Origin: Candidatus Iainarchaeum sp.
GTDB taxonomy: Archaea; Micrarchaeota; Micrarchaeia; Anstonellales; Bilamarchaeaceae
Assembly: GCA_028714395.1 (NCBI GenBank)
Contig: JAQTMJ010000026.1
Coordinates: 1 to 8,204 of the forward strand
Direction: 5' to 3'
Length of the DNA stretch: 8,204 nt
Positions within the stretch are counted from its first letter, which is position 1. Each line of letters starts with the position of its first letter. Both the position numbers and the translations under genes were made by a program. The notes beneath the pieces are model-generated. The model had not been told where the DNA came from and searched no databases. It saw nothing but the letters and a program-made list of their open reading frames with translations. This document shows positions 1-5,266 of this stretch, piece by piece.

Positions 1-269
1 TCGTTTCCGAGAGCGAAAAGGGTGGAAAGTACGTGTTCAAAATAGTGGATGCGGACCCGGCTGCGCTCATGAAAATGGCCCAGATGGTTACCCAGAGCGA
101 AAACGGGGCGGTCGCAATTGCGAACAAGAACGGGAACCTGGTGTGCGCTGCCGGAAAGAAATCCAAATTCAAGGCCAATGAAATACTCCAAGAAGTGGTG
201 AAGAAGTACGGGGGAAAGGGAGGCGGAAGCGCTCAGCTGGCGAGCGGAAGGATAGAAAAAATAAATTAA
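1..269 (+). CDS. alaS: alanyl-tRNA synthetase, C-terminal end (partial, 5' truncated by window edge)
   Basis: The frame is open from base 3 to a TAA at 267-269, giving about 88 residues of a longer protein. The tail reads KFKANEILQEVV followed by a glycine-rich GGKGGGSAQLASG. This is the signature of the DHHA1 / C-Ala domain that ends alanyl-tRNA synthetases, where the GG-x-GGG-x(3)-A stretch helps bind the tRNA. The whole enzyme would charge tRNA-Ala with alanine in the cytoplasm and edit mischarged tRNA. The GTG at base 33 is an internal valine codon, not a start, because the reading continues upstream to the edge. A T-rich run follows the stop, and the next gene lies convergent on the other strand. 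A stand-alone DHHA1 protein such as AlaX or a DHH-family phosphoesterase cannot be excluded from the tail alone, but the synthetase is the best fit. Confidence 0.78.
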   Translation, partial: VSESEKGGKYVFKIVDADPAALMKMAQMVTQSENGAVAIANKNGNLVCAAGKKSKFKANEILQEVVKKYGGKGGGSAQLASGRIEKIN

Positions 270-278
270 AAAAGCGGC

Positions 279-288
279 ATTATTTTTG
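279..288 (+). terminator. T-rich probable terminator after the alaS-like gene
   Basis: An A/T run ending in TTTTT lies 10-20 bases after the TAA at 267-269, in the 49-base gap between convergent genes. Archaeal transcription commonly ends at such T-tracts without a required hairpin. No strong stem precedes it. Confidence 0.35.
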
Positions 289-318
289 TGTCGTTCCGGT
301 TCGGTCAGATGGTCGTAT

Positions 319-903
319 TCAGATACCCATACCGAGCTGGAAAAGTAGTTTCCCTACGTGTACCGCCACCTCCGTATTCCTCTCGTATCTGTCTATTGAT
401 GCCAGCAGGTTCATAACCGTGGTATCGTTCAAGACTCCGCTAGCGTACGAGAGTTTGAGAATTTTTATACCCTCAATCACTTCCGAAATGTTCCGGCTCC
501 CGAGCGTTCTCTGCATTTCCATTATCGGTTGTTCGCGCAGGACCGTTGTAATGTACTTAATATAATCCATAACGTATGATGTCTCCTCGGGCAAGCCACC
601 ACGAGCGTATTCCTCTACACGTCTGATGTTCCTGCATGCGGTATAACTAGTTATAACACCTCCCGCGTGCACACCATAACCCAAGTGCATATCAAGAAGC
701 CGTTCGGCGGCTGCTTTAGCAAGCCGCGGTCTTTCATTTTTGCTTGCCTCCTTTAGCCCCCTTAGCATCTTGGCAAATTCCTTTTTTTCTTGGAAATTTT
801 TTGATTCATTCGGTTCACGATGCGGAGTTCCGAAGATTTTTTTGAATTGGAGTTTTGCCGGCGTATTATTCATGGAGATTAATGTTCTAGAATCTGTTTT
901 CAT
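319..903 (-). CDS. hypothetical helical protein, 194 aa
   Basis: I do not recognise this family. The product is a soluble, mostly helical protein with no signal peptide or membrane segment. Residues 1-45 look charged and possibly disordered, and are followed by K/R/E-rich helices (roughly 45-75). A glycine-containing stretch (GYGVHAGGVITSY, about 75-87) precedes four or five more predicted helices to the end. The ATG at 903 is chosen because AGGTGAG sits a few bases upstream on the coding strand and a TATA-like element lies further up. A later ATG at 873 (MNNTPAK) has no such site. The gene is visibly richer in A+T than its neighbours, with more GTA, CTA and GGT codons, which may mean a recent arrival or a fast-evolving orphan. 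It is convergent with the alaS-like gene and downstream of the phosphoglucose isomerase on the same strand, but has its own promoter. Confidence 0.6.
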   Translation of the reverse strand: MKTDSRTLISMNNTPAKLQFKKIFGTPHREPNESKNFQEKKEFAKMLRGLKEASKNERPRLAKAAAERLLDMHLGYGVHAGGVITSYTACRNIRRVEEYARGGLPEETSYVMDYIKYITTVLREQPIMEMQRTLGSRNISEVIEGIKILKLSYASGVLNDTTVMNLLASIDRYERNTEVAVHVGKLLFQLGMGI

Positions 904-935
904 GCCCTCACCTAGTGCGATTATGTATGAAAAAC

Positions 936-943
936 ATTAAAAA
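936..943 (-). promoter_or_regulatory. TATA-like box for the 319-903 gene
   Basis: On the minus strand the sequence reads CTATTTTTAATG, centred about 26 bases ahead of a predicted transcript start near 914. That leaves an 11-base leader just long enough to hold the GGTGAG ribosome-binding site at 907-912. The same A/T-rich stretch could also end transcription of the upstream phosphoglucose isomerase gene. Confidence 0.4.
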
Positions 944-960
944 TAGTGGTTAAGAGTAGT

Positions 961-1677
961 TTATTGTTTAACAATCAGGCTCGGTTTCTTCAAAAATTCG
1001 AATTTTTCCGGATCAGCCCAGAATTCCTTCAGCAAATCCGAGCAAACAAAACCGTATCTCATGTTCAGGTCAGAAGCCTTCAGCTTCTCGGTTTTGCGCA
1101 CCACGCAATTCCCGTTGGGCTCAAGCCCGAAATCGGTGACATAATAAGCCGCGCCTCGGTCCTCTTTGTATGCAGAATAGTCGGATTCAAAGCCATCCGC
1201 AACAAGGTTTCCCAGTATGAGCACCCTGTCCGGACTCGCGTTTATCGTGGTATGACCCCAATTTGGGGGTATGAGGAGCGCCTGGCCCTTCTCCCCGTAG
1301 GTGACCATCACGTCCAGGCTCGCGTCGCTCCTGGGCTTCTGGAATATGAACAATGCTCTTCCTTCCAGTATCTGGTAAACCTCAGGGTAGCTCAACCCTT
1401 TTTCTGCAAGAGGGTGGTAATGGCCGTAGGTTTTCGCGTACTCGCCGTCTATCCTTTTCGGAGGGATAATCGTGATATCGTACCTGAGCCCTTGCTTTGC
1501 CGCGATGGAGCGGAACATGAAATAGAGCGGGAAATCACTGAGCACCGGTTGTCTTTTCATGAGCACATCGTTCATCTGGGAGAGGTTGCGCACGCTGAAC
1601 TCCTTCACCTCGCCGTTCACGAACACGCTCCTGCCGACTATCTCGAGCTTGACCGGCTCCGAGTAATAAACCGTCAT
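961..1677 (-). CDS. pgiA: cupin-type glucose-6-phosphate isomerase (archaeal cPGI)
   Basis: This enzyme interconverts glucose-6-phosphate and fructose-6-phosphate in the cytoplasm, in the modified archaeal glycolysis/gluconeogenesis routes. It belongs to the metal-dependent cupin PGI family (Pfam GPI), which is unrelated to the bacterial and eukaryotic enzyme. The diagnostic cupin motif is present at about residues 83-101: TYGHYH, then YPEVY. This gives metal ligands H86, H88 and E99, with the fourth ligand H142 in PPNWGHTTIN. The DGEYAKTYGHYHP and EGRALF stretches match the family well. At 238 residues it is longer than the roughly 189-residue Pyrococcus enzyme, with about 50 extra residues after the cupin core (about 185-238). 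Its ATG overlaps the TGA of the upstream gene by 4 bases (ATGA), so the two are likely cotranscribed and translationally coupled. Confidence 0.92.
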   Translation of the reverse strand: MTVYYSEPVKLEIVGRSVFVNGEVKEFSVRNLSQMNDVLMKRQPVLSDFPLYFMFRSIAAKQGLRYDITIIPPKRIDGEYAKTYGHYHPLAEKGLSYPEVYQILEGRALFIFQKPRSDASLDVMVTYGEKGQALLIPPNWGHTTINASPDRVLILGNLVADGFESDYSAYKEDRGAAYYVTDFGLEPNGNCVVRKTEKLKASDLNMRYGFVCSDLLKEFWADPEKFEFLKKPSLIVKQ

Positions 1678-2072
1678 AGGCTGTCCTCGAAGTCCTTGTG
1701 CATCAGGAATTCGCGCCTTTTCTCAAGCGTCTTGTAGGTCACCAGCTTCTCCTGCTTCATCTTGTGCAGCAGCGCGCGCAGGAAATTCACGAATTCGCCG
1801 TGCAGCTGGTTGTTCTGGGTTACTTTTGCCTCGAGCTTCTCTATCGTCCTGTAGAGCTTCACCATGTTGCTCGCTGATATGAATATGCGCCTGTTGCTCT
1901 CGGTGGAGAGGTGGGCTTCGAGCACCTTCTTTATCATCTGGGTTTCCTTCTGAAGCTTTGCGTTATCATCGTCGCCTTTCTCCACCTCCAATTCGAAAGT
2001 GCGCGCCATCTGCGCGAAATACTCCCAGTCTTCCTCGGCAACGCGCTTTTTCATGTCCGGATTCAGTTCCAT
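1674..2072 (-). CDS. hypothetical helical protein, 132 aa, possibly GINS-like
   Basis: This small, charged, almost entirely helical protein has no membrane segment. Charged helices occupy about residues 5-55, then come SNRRIFISASNMVKLY (about 60-75), a likely coiled coil, and a C-terminal helix ending REFLMHKDFEDSL. The order of an N-terminal LNPDMKKRV-type helix, a long helix and an R-R-I-hydrophobic-A segment faintly resembles archaeal GINS (Gins51/Sld5-like) replication proteins. This is a low-confidence guess made by eye. The open frame extends 34 codons further upstream, but ATG 2072 is the better start because a TATA box is centred about 25 bases before it, implying a leaderless mRNA. 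In addition, the upstream codons read through the TATA box itself. Its TGA overlaps the start of the phosphoglucose isomerase gene. Confidence 0.65.
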   Translation of the reverse strand: MELNPDMKKRVAEEDWEYFAQMARTFELEVEKGDDDNAKLQKETQMIKKVLEAHLSTESNRRIFISASNMVKLYRTIEKLEAKVTQNNQLHGEFVNFLRALLHKMKQEKLVTYKTLEKRREFLMHKDFEDSL

Positions 2073-2092
2073 ACGCCAGTAGATTCCGGGGC

Positions 2093-2102
2093 AATATATA
2101 AA
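2093..2102 (-). promoter_or_regulatory. TATA box for the 1674-2072 / cPGI operon (leaderless)
   Basis: On the minus strand the sequence reads CTATTTATATATTG. Its centre is about 25-26 bases from the ATG at 2072, the spacing expected between an archaeal TATA box and the transcription start. Transcription would therefore begin at or next to the A of the start codon. No GGTG-like site precedes the ATG, which agrees with leaderless translation. Confidence 0.7.
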
Positions 2103-2157
2103 TAGTTTGCTGATTTTCAGACGCTCTGGCCGAAGCTGCCTCCATGAATTTATGAGG

Positions 2158-2231
2158 ATGAGTGTCAGTGCCACCTTTTAACGCAGCGAAAAACGCAGCA
2201 TAGCATCTGAGAACGTTAAAATGAGTGTCAG
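2158..2231. repeat. 11-base direct repeats flanking an 8-base inverted repeat, next to the 5S gene
   Basis: ATGAGTGTCAG occurs at 2158-2168 and again at 2221-2231. The second copy contains the 3' end of the 5S rRNA gene. Between them TTTTAACG (2176-2183) and CGTTAAAA (2214-2221) are perfect inverted repeats, and a short direct repeat (ACGCAGC twice, 2181-2187 and 2193-2199) lies inside. The layout resembles a tiny insertion remnant with a target-site duplication, or a duplicated 3' end of the 5S gene. It could also be a 3' processing or termination structure. The origin is uncertain. Confidence 0.45.
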
Positions 2232-2340
2232 CAGCAGCGTGCTTTCCCGAGCGTAGCTCAGTAATGGCGGCGCCGTGAAGAGGCTTAACTTCCGTGTTCG
2301 GTATGGGAACGGGTGTTGCCCTCAACCTATGGCCGCTGAC
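2227..2340 (-). rRNA. rrf: 5S ribosomal RNA
   Basis: Read on the minus strand, this holds the highly conserved 5S core: CACCCGTTCCCATACCGAAC followed by ACGGAAGTTAAGCC, which form the loop B-loop C region. The ends are set by the closing helix I. GTCAGCGGC at the 5' end (2340-2332) pairs with GCTGCTGAC at the 3' end (2235-2227) over nine pairs, one of them G-U. The length is about 114 nt, slightly short for an archaeal 5S but plausible; true ends may differ by a base or two. It is not next to 16S or 23S genes in this window and has its own TATA box, so it is an independent transcription unit. Unlinked 5S genes are known in several archaeal groups. Confidence 0.95.
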
Positions 2341-2362
2341 ATCTAGTTGATGCTAAGAAGGG

Positions 2363-2370
2363 TTTTTAAA
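2363..2370 (-). promoter_or_regulatory. TATA box of the 5S rRNA gene
   Basis: TTTAAAAA on the minus strand is centred at about 2366, some 26 bases ahead of the predicted 5S 5' end at 2340. This is the canonical archaeal spacing and supports both the 5S end and a separate promoter. It lies immediately after the stop codon of the upstream DUF2892 gene, on the same strand. Confidence 0.75.
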
Positions 2371-2373
2371 CTC

Positions 2374-2613
2374 TTACTTTTTCTTCTCGGTTTCGGCCTT
2401 TCCCCCGTTCTTTGCAGTGCTTATGCCGAGCAGTTTGTAGAGCGGGCAGAATCCGAATATTCCGGTGAGCAATAATACTACAGCGAGAGCGAGCACCACC
2501 CAGCTCAGGGGATAGGTTACGCTTATCCCGAGCGTGCCTGTGTAAACCAGTGCGAGTATTATGCCCAGCACAACCCGCACGCCTCCGTCAATGTCTGACA
2601 TGTTCTTTTCCAT
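2374..2613 (-). CDS. small DUF2892 (YgaP-like) membrane protein
   Basis: This 79-residue protein has two hydrophobic helices (about residues 12-31 and 34-53), a GFCPLYKLLGIST motif at 54-66 and a lysine-rich tail. This architecture matches the DUF2892 / YgaP-like transmembrane domain: R-x(3)-G in the first helix, then FCPLY after the second. The family is widespread in bacteria and archaea and sometimes fused to rhodanese domains. Its stand-alone role is unknown, and a link to sulfur handling is only suggested by the fusions. No rhodanese is present here. The start at 2613 is supported by TAGGTGAG about 4 bases upstream on the coding strand and by a TATA element centred near 2650. The gene diverges from the thermosome gene. 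Confidence 0.85.
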   Translation of the reverse strand: MEKNMSDIDGGVRVVLGIILALVYTGTLGISVTYPLSWVVLALAVVLLLTGIFGFCPLYKLLGISTAKNGGKAETEKKK

Positions 2614-2646
2614 CCGCTCACCTACTGGTAGCTACCCAGAAAAGCC

Positions 2647-2654
2647 TTTAAATA
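2647..2654 (-). promoter_or_regulatory. TATA box for the DUF2892 gene
   Basis: TATTTAAA on the minus strand is centred near 2650, predicting a transcript start near 2624. That gives a leader of about 11 bases containing the GGTGAG site at 2617-2622. It lies only about 10 bases from the opposing thermosome TATA candidate. Confidence 0.55.
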
Positions 2655-2664
2655 TTTTCACTTC

Positions 2665-2672
2665 CATATATG
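2665..2672 (+). promoter_or_regulatory. candidate TATA box for the thermosome gene
   Basis: CATATATG lies in an otherwise mixed region and would place a transcript start near 2694, leaving a leader of about 55 bases before ATG 2750. The A/T-rich stretch at 2723-2736 is an alternative, but it is too close to the ATG to give a leader that includes the GGTGAT ribosome-binding site at 2741-2746. Confidence 0.45.
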
Positions 2673-2749
2673 TTTGCTTATTTCATCAGGCTAAGTGCTA
2701 ATCTCAATCCTGCTGAAAGGACAAATTTTCAAAAATCTAAGGTGATAGA

Positions 2750-4393
2750 ATGGCAAGACAGGTATCAGGTCAGGAATCCTCGGTAATGTCCGAGGGCTCG
2801 CAGAGGATTCTGGGAAGGGACGCGATGAGGATAAACATCGCCATAGGATACGCGGTCGCGAACATAATCAAGACCACGCTGGGCCCGAAGGGCATGGACA
2901 AGATGCTCGTTTCTGACCTTGGGGACATTGTGATAACCAACGACGGGGCCACCATCCTGGAGGAGATGAACGTGGAGCACCCTGCCGCGAAACTGATGGT
3001 GGAGGTCGCGAAAACCCAAGACAAGGAGGTGGGGGATGGAACCACCACGAGCGTGGTCATTGCCGGGAACCTGCTCAAGAAAGCCGGCGATCTGCTGGAC
3101 CAGAACATACACCCCACATCGGTGATAAAGGGCTACGAGCTGGCGAGCAAGAGGGCAGAGGATGTGCTCAAGAAGCTTTCCGAGAAAGTCCAGTCTGATG
3201 ACGTGGAAACGCTCAGGAAAATCGCGCTCATATCCATGGGCTCCAAGGGAGTGGGAAGCGAGAGCGAGAAGGCAAAAATTGCGGGGCTTGTGGTTACCGC
3301 ACTCAAGCAGGTGCTCGACAAGAAGGACGGCAAAATCGTCATAGACCAGGAGCTCATCAAGATCGAGAAGAAAGCCGGCGGGGAGGTGCTGGATACTGAT
3401 TTGGTTACGGGCGTGCTCGTGGACAAGGAGGTTGTGCACTCGGGAATGCCCAAGAACCTGAAGAACGCGAAAATCGCGCTCATAGACGCGGCGCTCGAGA
3501 TAGAGAAGACCGAGACCGACGCGAAAATAGAGATAACCAACCCGAACCAGATGGAAGCTTTCCTGAAGCAGGAGGAAAAAATGCTCAAGGAGATGGTGGA
3601 CAAGATTGCGGCCACAGGAGCGAACGTGGTGTTCTGCCAGAAGGGCATAGACGACGTGGCGCAGCACTATCTTTCCAAGGCCGGGATTATGGCTGTGAGA
3701 AGGGTGAAGAAGAGCGACATGGAGAAGCTCGCAAGGGCCACGGGTGCGAAAATAGCCTCGAGCCTTGATGATCTGGGCGAGAAGGACATGGGCTTCGCAG
3801 GAACAGTGGTTGAGAAAAAGATCGGCGGGGAAGCCATGGTTTTCGTGGAGAACTGCAAGGACCCGAAGAGCGTTACCATATTCGTGCGCGGGGGCACCGA
3901 CCACGTGGTGAGCGAGGTGGAAAGGGCGGTGAAGGACGCCATAGGCGCGGTCTCCTCGAGCCTGGAGGACGGCGCTTTTGTAACAGGAGGCGGGAGCGTG
4001 GAGATGGAGCTCTCGAAGGAGCTCATGAATTACGCGACCGAAATAGGAGGGAGGGAGCAGCTTGCAATCCAGGCGTTCGCAGAAGCGCTGGAGAGTATAC
4101 CGCGCACCCTTGCCGAGAACGCTGGCATGGACCCCATAGACACGCTTGTGAGCCTGAGGACCAGGCACAAGGACAAGGAGGGGAAATACATCGGGGTGGA
4201 CGTGCTTGCCGGGAAAGTCGGGGACATGTTCAAGAACGGCGTGCTTGAGCCCGCAAAGGTGAAGAGGCAGGCCATGACCAGCGCCACCGAGACCGCGAGG
4301 CTCATCCTGAGGATTGATGATATAATAAGCTCCAAGGGCAAGAGCGCGCCCATGGGCCCTGGTGGTCCAGGGGGCATGGGAGACGAGATGTAA
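2750..4393 (+). CDS. thsA: thermosome subunit (group II chaperonin)
   Basis: The product is an ATP-driven protein-folding chaperonin forming a double-ring complex in the cytoplasm. Its 547 residues are full length for the family. The equatorial ATP-binding parts are clear: [13 protein letters not shown] (about 42-54), ITNDGATIL (62-70) and GDGTTT with the catalytic-site aspartate (95-100). Later come [14 protein letters not shown] (about 408-421) and [13 protein letters not shown] (about 480-492). The apical domain lies between and includes a FVRGG segment near 375-380. The C-terminus is the Gly/Met-rich tail typical of group II chaperonins ([12 protein letters not shown]). The start ATG follows AAGGTGAT by three bases. 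The gene is strongly G+C- and GAG/AAG-biased, as expected for a highly expressed protein. No second subunit gene is in the window, so whether the ring is homo- or hetero-oligomeric is unknown. Confidence 0.98.
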   Translation: MARQVSGQESSVMSEGSQRILGRDAMRINIAIGYAVANIIKTTLGPKGMDKMLVSDLGDIVITNDGATILEEMNVEHPAAKLMVEVAKTQDKEVGDGTTTSVVIAGNLLKKAGDLLDQNIHPTSVIKGYELASKRAEDVLKKLSEKVQSDDVETLRKIALISMGSKGVGSESEKAKIAGLVVTALKQVLDKKDGKIVIDQELIKIEKKAGGEVLDTDLVTGVLVDKEVVHSGMPKNLKNAKIALIDAALEIEKTETDAKIEITNPNQMEAFLKQEEKMLKEMVDKIAATGANVVFCQKGIDDVAQHYLSKAGIMAVRRVKKSDMEKLARATGAKIASSLDDLGEKDMGFAGTVVEKKIGGEAMVFVENCKDPKSVTIFVRGGTDHVVSEVERAVKDAIGAVSSSLEDGAFVTGGGSVEMELSKELMNYATEIGGREQLAIQAFAEALESIPRTLAENAGMDPIDTLVSLRTRHKDKEGKYIGVDVLAGKVGDMFKNGVLEPAKVKRQAMTSATETARLILRIDDIISSKGKSAPMGPGGPGGMGDEM

Positions 4394-4410
4394 TCTCAGG
4401 CAATAGCGCT

Positions 4411-4446
4411 CCTTTTTATTTCTTTTTATTCATTCTTATTCTGTTT
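4411..4446 (+). terminator. T-rich terminator after the thermosome gene
   Basis: Starting about 17 bases after the stop codon, a pyrimidine-rich stretch carries repeated TTTTT and TTTT runs (CTTTTTATTTCTTTTTATTC and onward). Multiple T-tracts without a hairpin are typical archaeal termination signals after a highly expressed gene. Confidence 0.65.
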
Positions 4447-4478
4447 TAGCAGATGGCGAAACCAGTATAGGTGGTAAA

Positions 4479-4853
4479 GTGAAATTCCCATGGATAAATG
4501 GCTCAGCCATGCGTAATCCAAAAGGCAAAATGCAAGAACTCATGAGTTATGCCGAGGCAAAAAATGTTGTGCAGCTCGAGTTAGCACTCAAGCTCGCGAA
4601 GCGCGAGAGTTTGCTCGCAGATAAATCCAAAACTTATTCTAAGGATGAAATAGAGTACGCCCAGGATGCGCTATTGGGGATTCTCAAGGACTGTAAAGAC
4701 ATGTCAAAGCTTAGAGGCATAGCCAAAGACGAGGAGCATTCGGTAGAGTTCAGGAGCCTGGCGCTCAAGGTTTCGATGGCTCTGTCCTGGGAGATCGGAA
4801 AACAAGAGCCCCTACACGAGAAGCCGCGCGGCAGGGTATGGACAATTAACTAG
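4479..4853 (+). CDS. hypothetical helical protein, 124 aa
   Basis: I do not recognise this family. The GTG start is supported by TAGGTGGT three bases upstream (4469-4476), the same ribosome-binding type used by neighbouring genes. The protein is soluble and mainly helical, with no signal or membrane segment. A short N-terminal stretch (MKFPWINGSAMRNPKGK) is followed by Lys/Glu/Leu-rich helices at about 18-45, 54-75 and 78-105, and a basic tail ending RGRVWTIN. The helix pairs recall HEAT-like or TPR-like folds, but no repeat consensus is visible. Base composition is richer in A+T than the thermosome gene just before it, with more AAA, GCA and TTA codons. A T-run follows the stop. The promoter is unclear, and partial read-through from the thermosome gene is possible. 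Confidence 0.65.
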   Translation: MKFPWINGSAMRNPKGKMQELMSYAEAKNVVQLELALKLAKRESLLADKSKTYSKDEIEYAQDALLGILKDCKDMSKLRGIAKDEEHSVEFRSLALKVSMALSWEIGKQEPLHEKPRGRVWTIN

Positions 4854-4860
4854 CATTCTT

Positions 4861-4870
4861 GTTTTTTGTT
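4861..4870 (+). terminator. T-run after the 4479-4853 gene
   Basis: GTTTTTTGTT lies 8 bases after the TAG stop, consistent with an archaeal T-tract terminator. Confidence 0.4.
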
Positions 4871-4891
4871 CTTCGGACTGCATTTGTTTAA

Positions 4892-4907
4892 TGTAACTAT
4901 AGTTACA
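4892..4907. promoter_or_regulatory. perfect 16-base palindrome, candidate operator
   Basis: TGTAACTATAGTTACA is identical to its own reverse complement. It lies in the non-coding gap between two small genes, 30 bases upstream of the TATA box at 4938-4945. Its size and symmetry suit binding by a dimeric winged-helix regulator of the ArsR, MarR or similar type. Placement upstream of the TATA box fits an activator or a distal repressor site. The regulator is not identified in this window. Confidence 0.45.
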
Positions 4908-4937
4908 AACCCACTGGAAGCCATCCCTCTTTGCTTC

Positions 4938-4945
4938 TTTATAAA
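4938..4945 (+). promoter_or_regulatory. TATA box for the 4981-5253 gene
   Basis: TTTATAAA is a near-consensus archaeal TATA box. It predicts a transcript start near 4967 and a leader of about 13 bases containing AGAGG at 4972-4976 ahead of the ATG at 4981. Confidence 0.7.
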
Positions 4946-4980
4946 TGGCGGCTCAGGAGTAGTTCCGCCCCAGAGGAAAG

Positions 4981-5253
4981 ATGGACATGATAGAAGATGA
5001 AATCGTGCATTGGTGGAAGGACGACAAAGGCGAGCAGCACAGGACTATTTTCCGGATAGAAAGCGATTCTCCCACCCAGAGCAACGGCTTCCCGCGGGAC
5101 GGGGTGATAAACGTAAGAATAATGAACACCGTTTCAGCAACCGCGATAAAGCTCTCGCCCGCAGAAGCGCTCCAGGTGAGCACCCAGCTCCTTGCGGTCG
5201 CAAAGGACCTTCTCAACCAAAAGAGGAGCATGTGGCAGAACCACGAAGACTAA
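4981..5253 (+). CDS. hypothetical protein, 90 aa
   Basis: No family is recognised. The N-terminal half (about residues 8-58) looks like a set of beta strands (EIVHWWKD, HRTIFRIE, VINVRIMN, AIKLS). It leads into one amphipathic helix with an LSPAEALQVSTQLLAVAKDLL pattern. An L-[ST]-P-x-E-A helix after a small beta sheet is common in small uncharacterised proteins, but it does not give a function. No signal, membrane segment or zinc site is visible. ATG 4981 is favoured by the AGAGG site five bases upstream and by a strong TATA box, although ATG 4987 is also in frame. The gene ends 13 bases before the stop of the convergent cysteine-repeat lipoprotein gene. The palindrome upstream suggests regulated expression. 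Confidence 0.7.
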   Translation: MDMIEDEIVHWWKDDKGEQHRTIFRIESDSPTQSNGFPRDGVINVRIMNTVSATAIKLSPAEALQVSTQLLAVAKDLLNQKRSMWQNHED

Positions 5254-5266
5254 AAATAGAAAACGC

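Noticed and set aside
642..655. Perfect 14-base palindrome TATAACTAGTTATA
   Set aside because: It lies inside the 319-903 gene, encoding part of GVITSYTAC, far from any promoter. It resembles the 4892-4907 palindrome in its TAACTA half-site, but chance in an A+T-rich stretch is the simpler explanation.
946..1737. Open frame antisense to the phosphoglucose isomerase gene
   Set aside because: The opposite strand carries all cupin PGI motifs; this frame has no recognisable domain and crosses the operon junction.
2073..2174. N-terminal extension of the 132-residue protein to an ATG at 2174
   Set aside because: The added codons pass through the TATA box at 2093-2102 and part of the repeat next to the 5S gene. 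The leaderless ATG at 2072 explains the promoter better.
1966..2325. Open frame on the minus strand running through the 5S rRNA gene
   Set aside because: It crosses the 5S gene, the repeat structure and the promoter of the next gene; the protein has no family features.
2765..4168. Long open frame (467 codons) antisense to the thermosome gene
   Set aside because: It is a by-product of the thermosome's strong codon bias. The translation is His/Leu/Arg-rich with no domain, and the sense strand encodes a full, highly conserved chaperonin.
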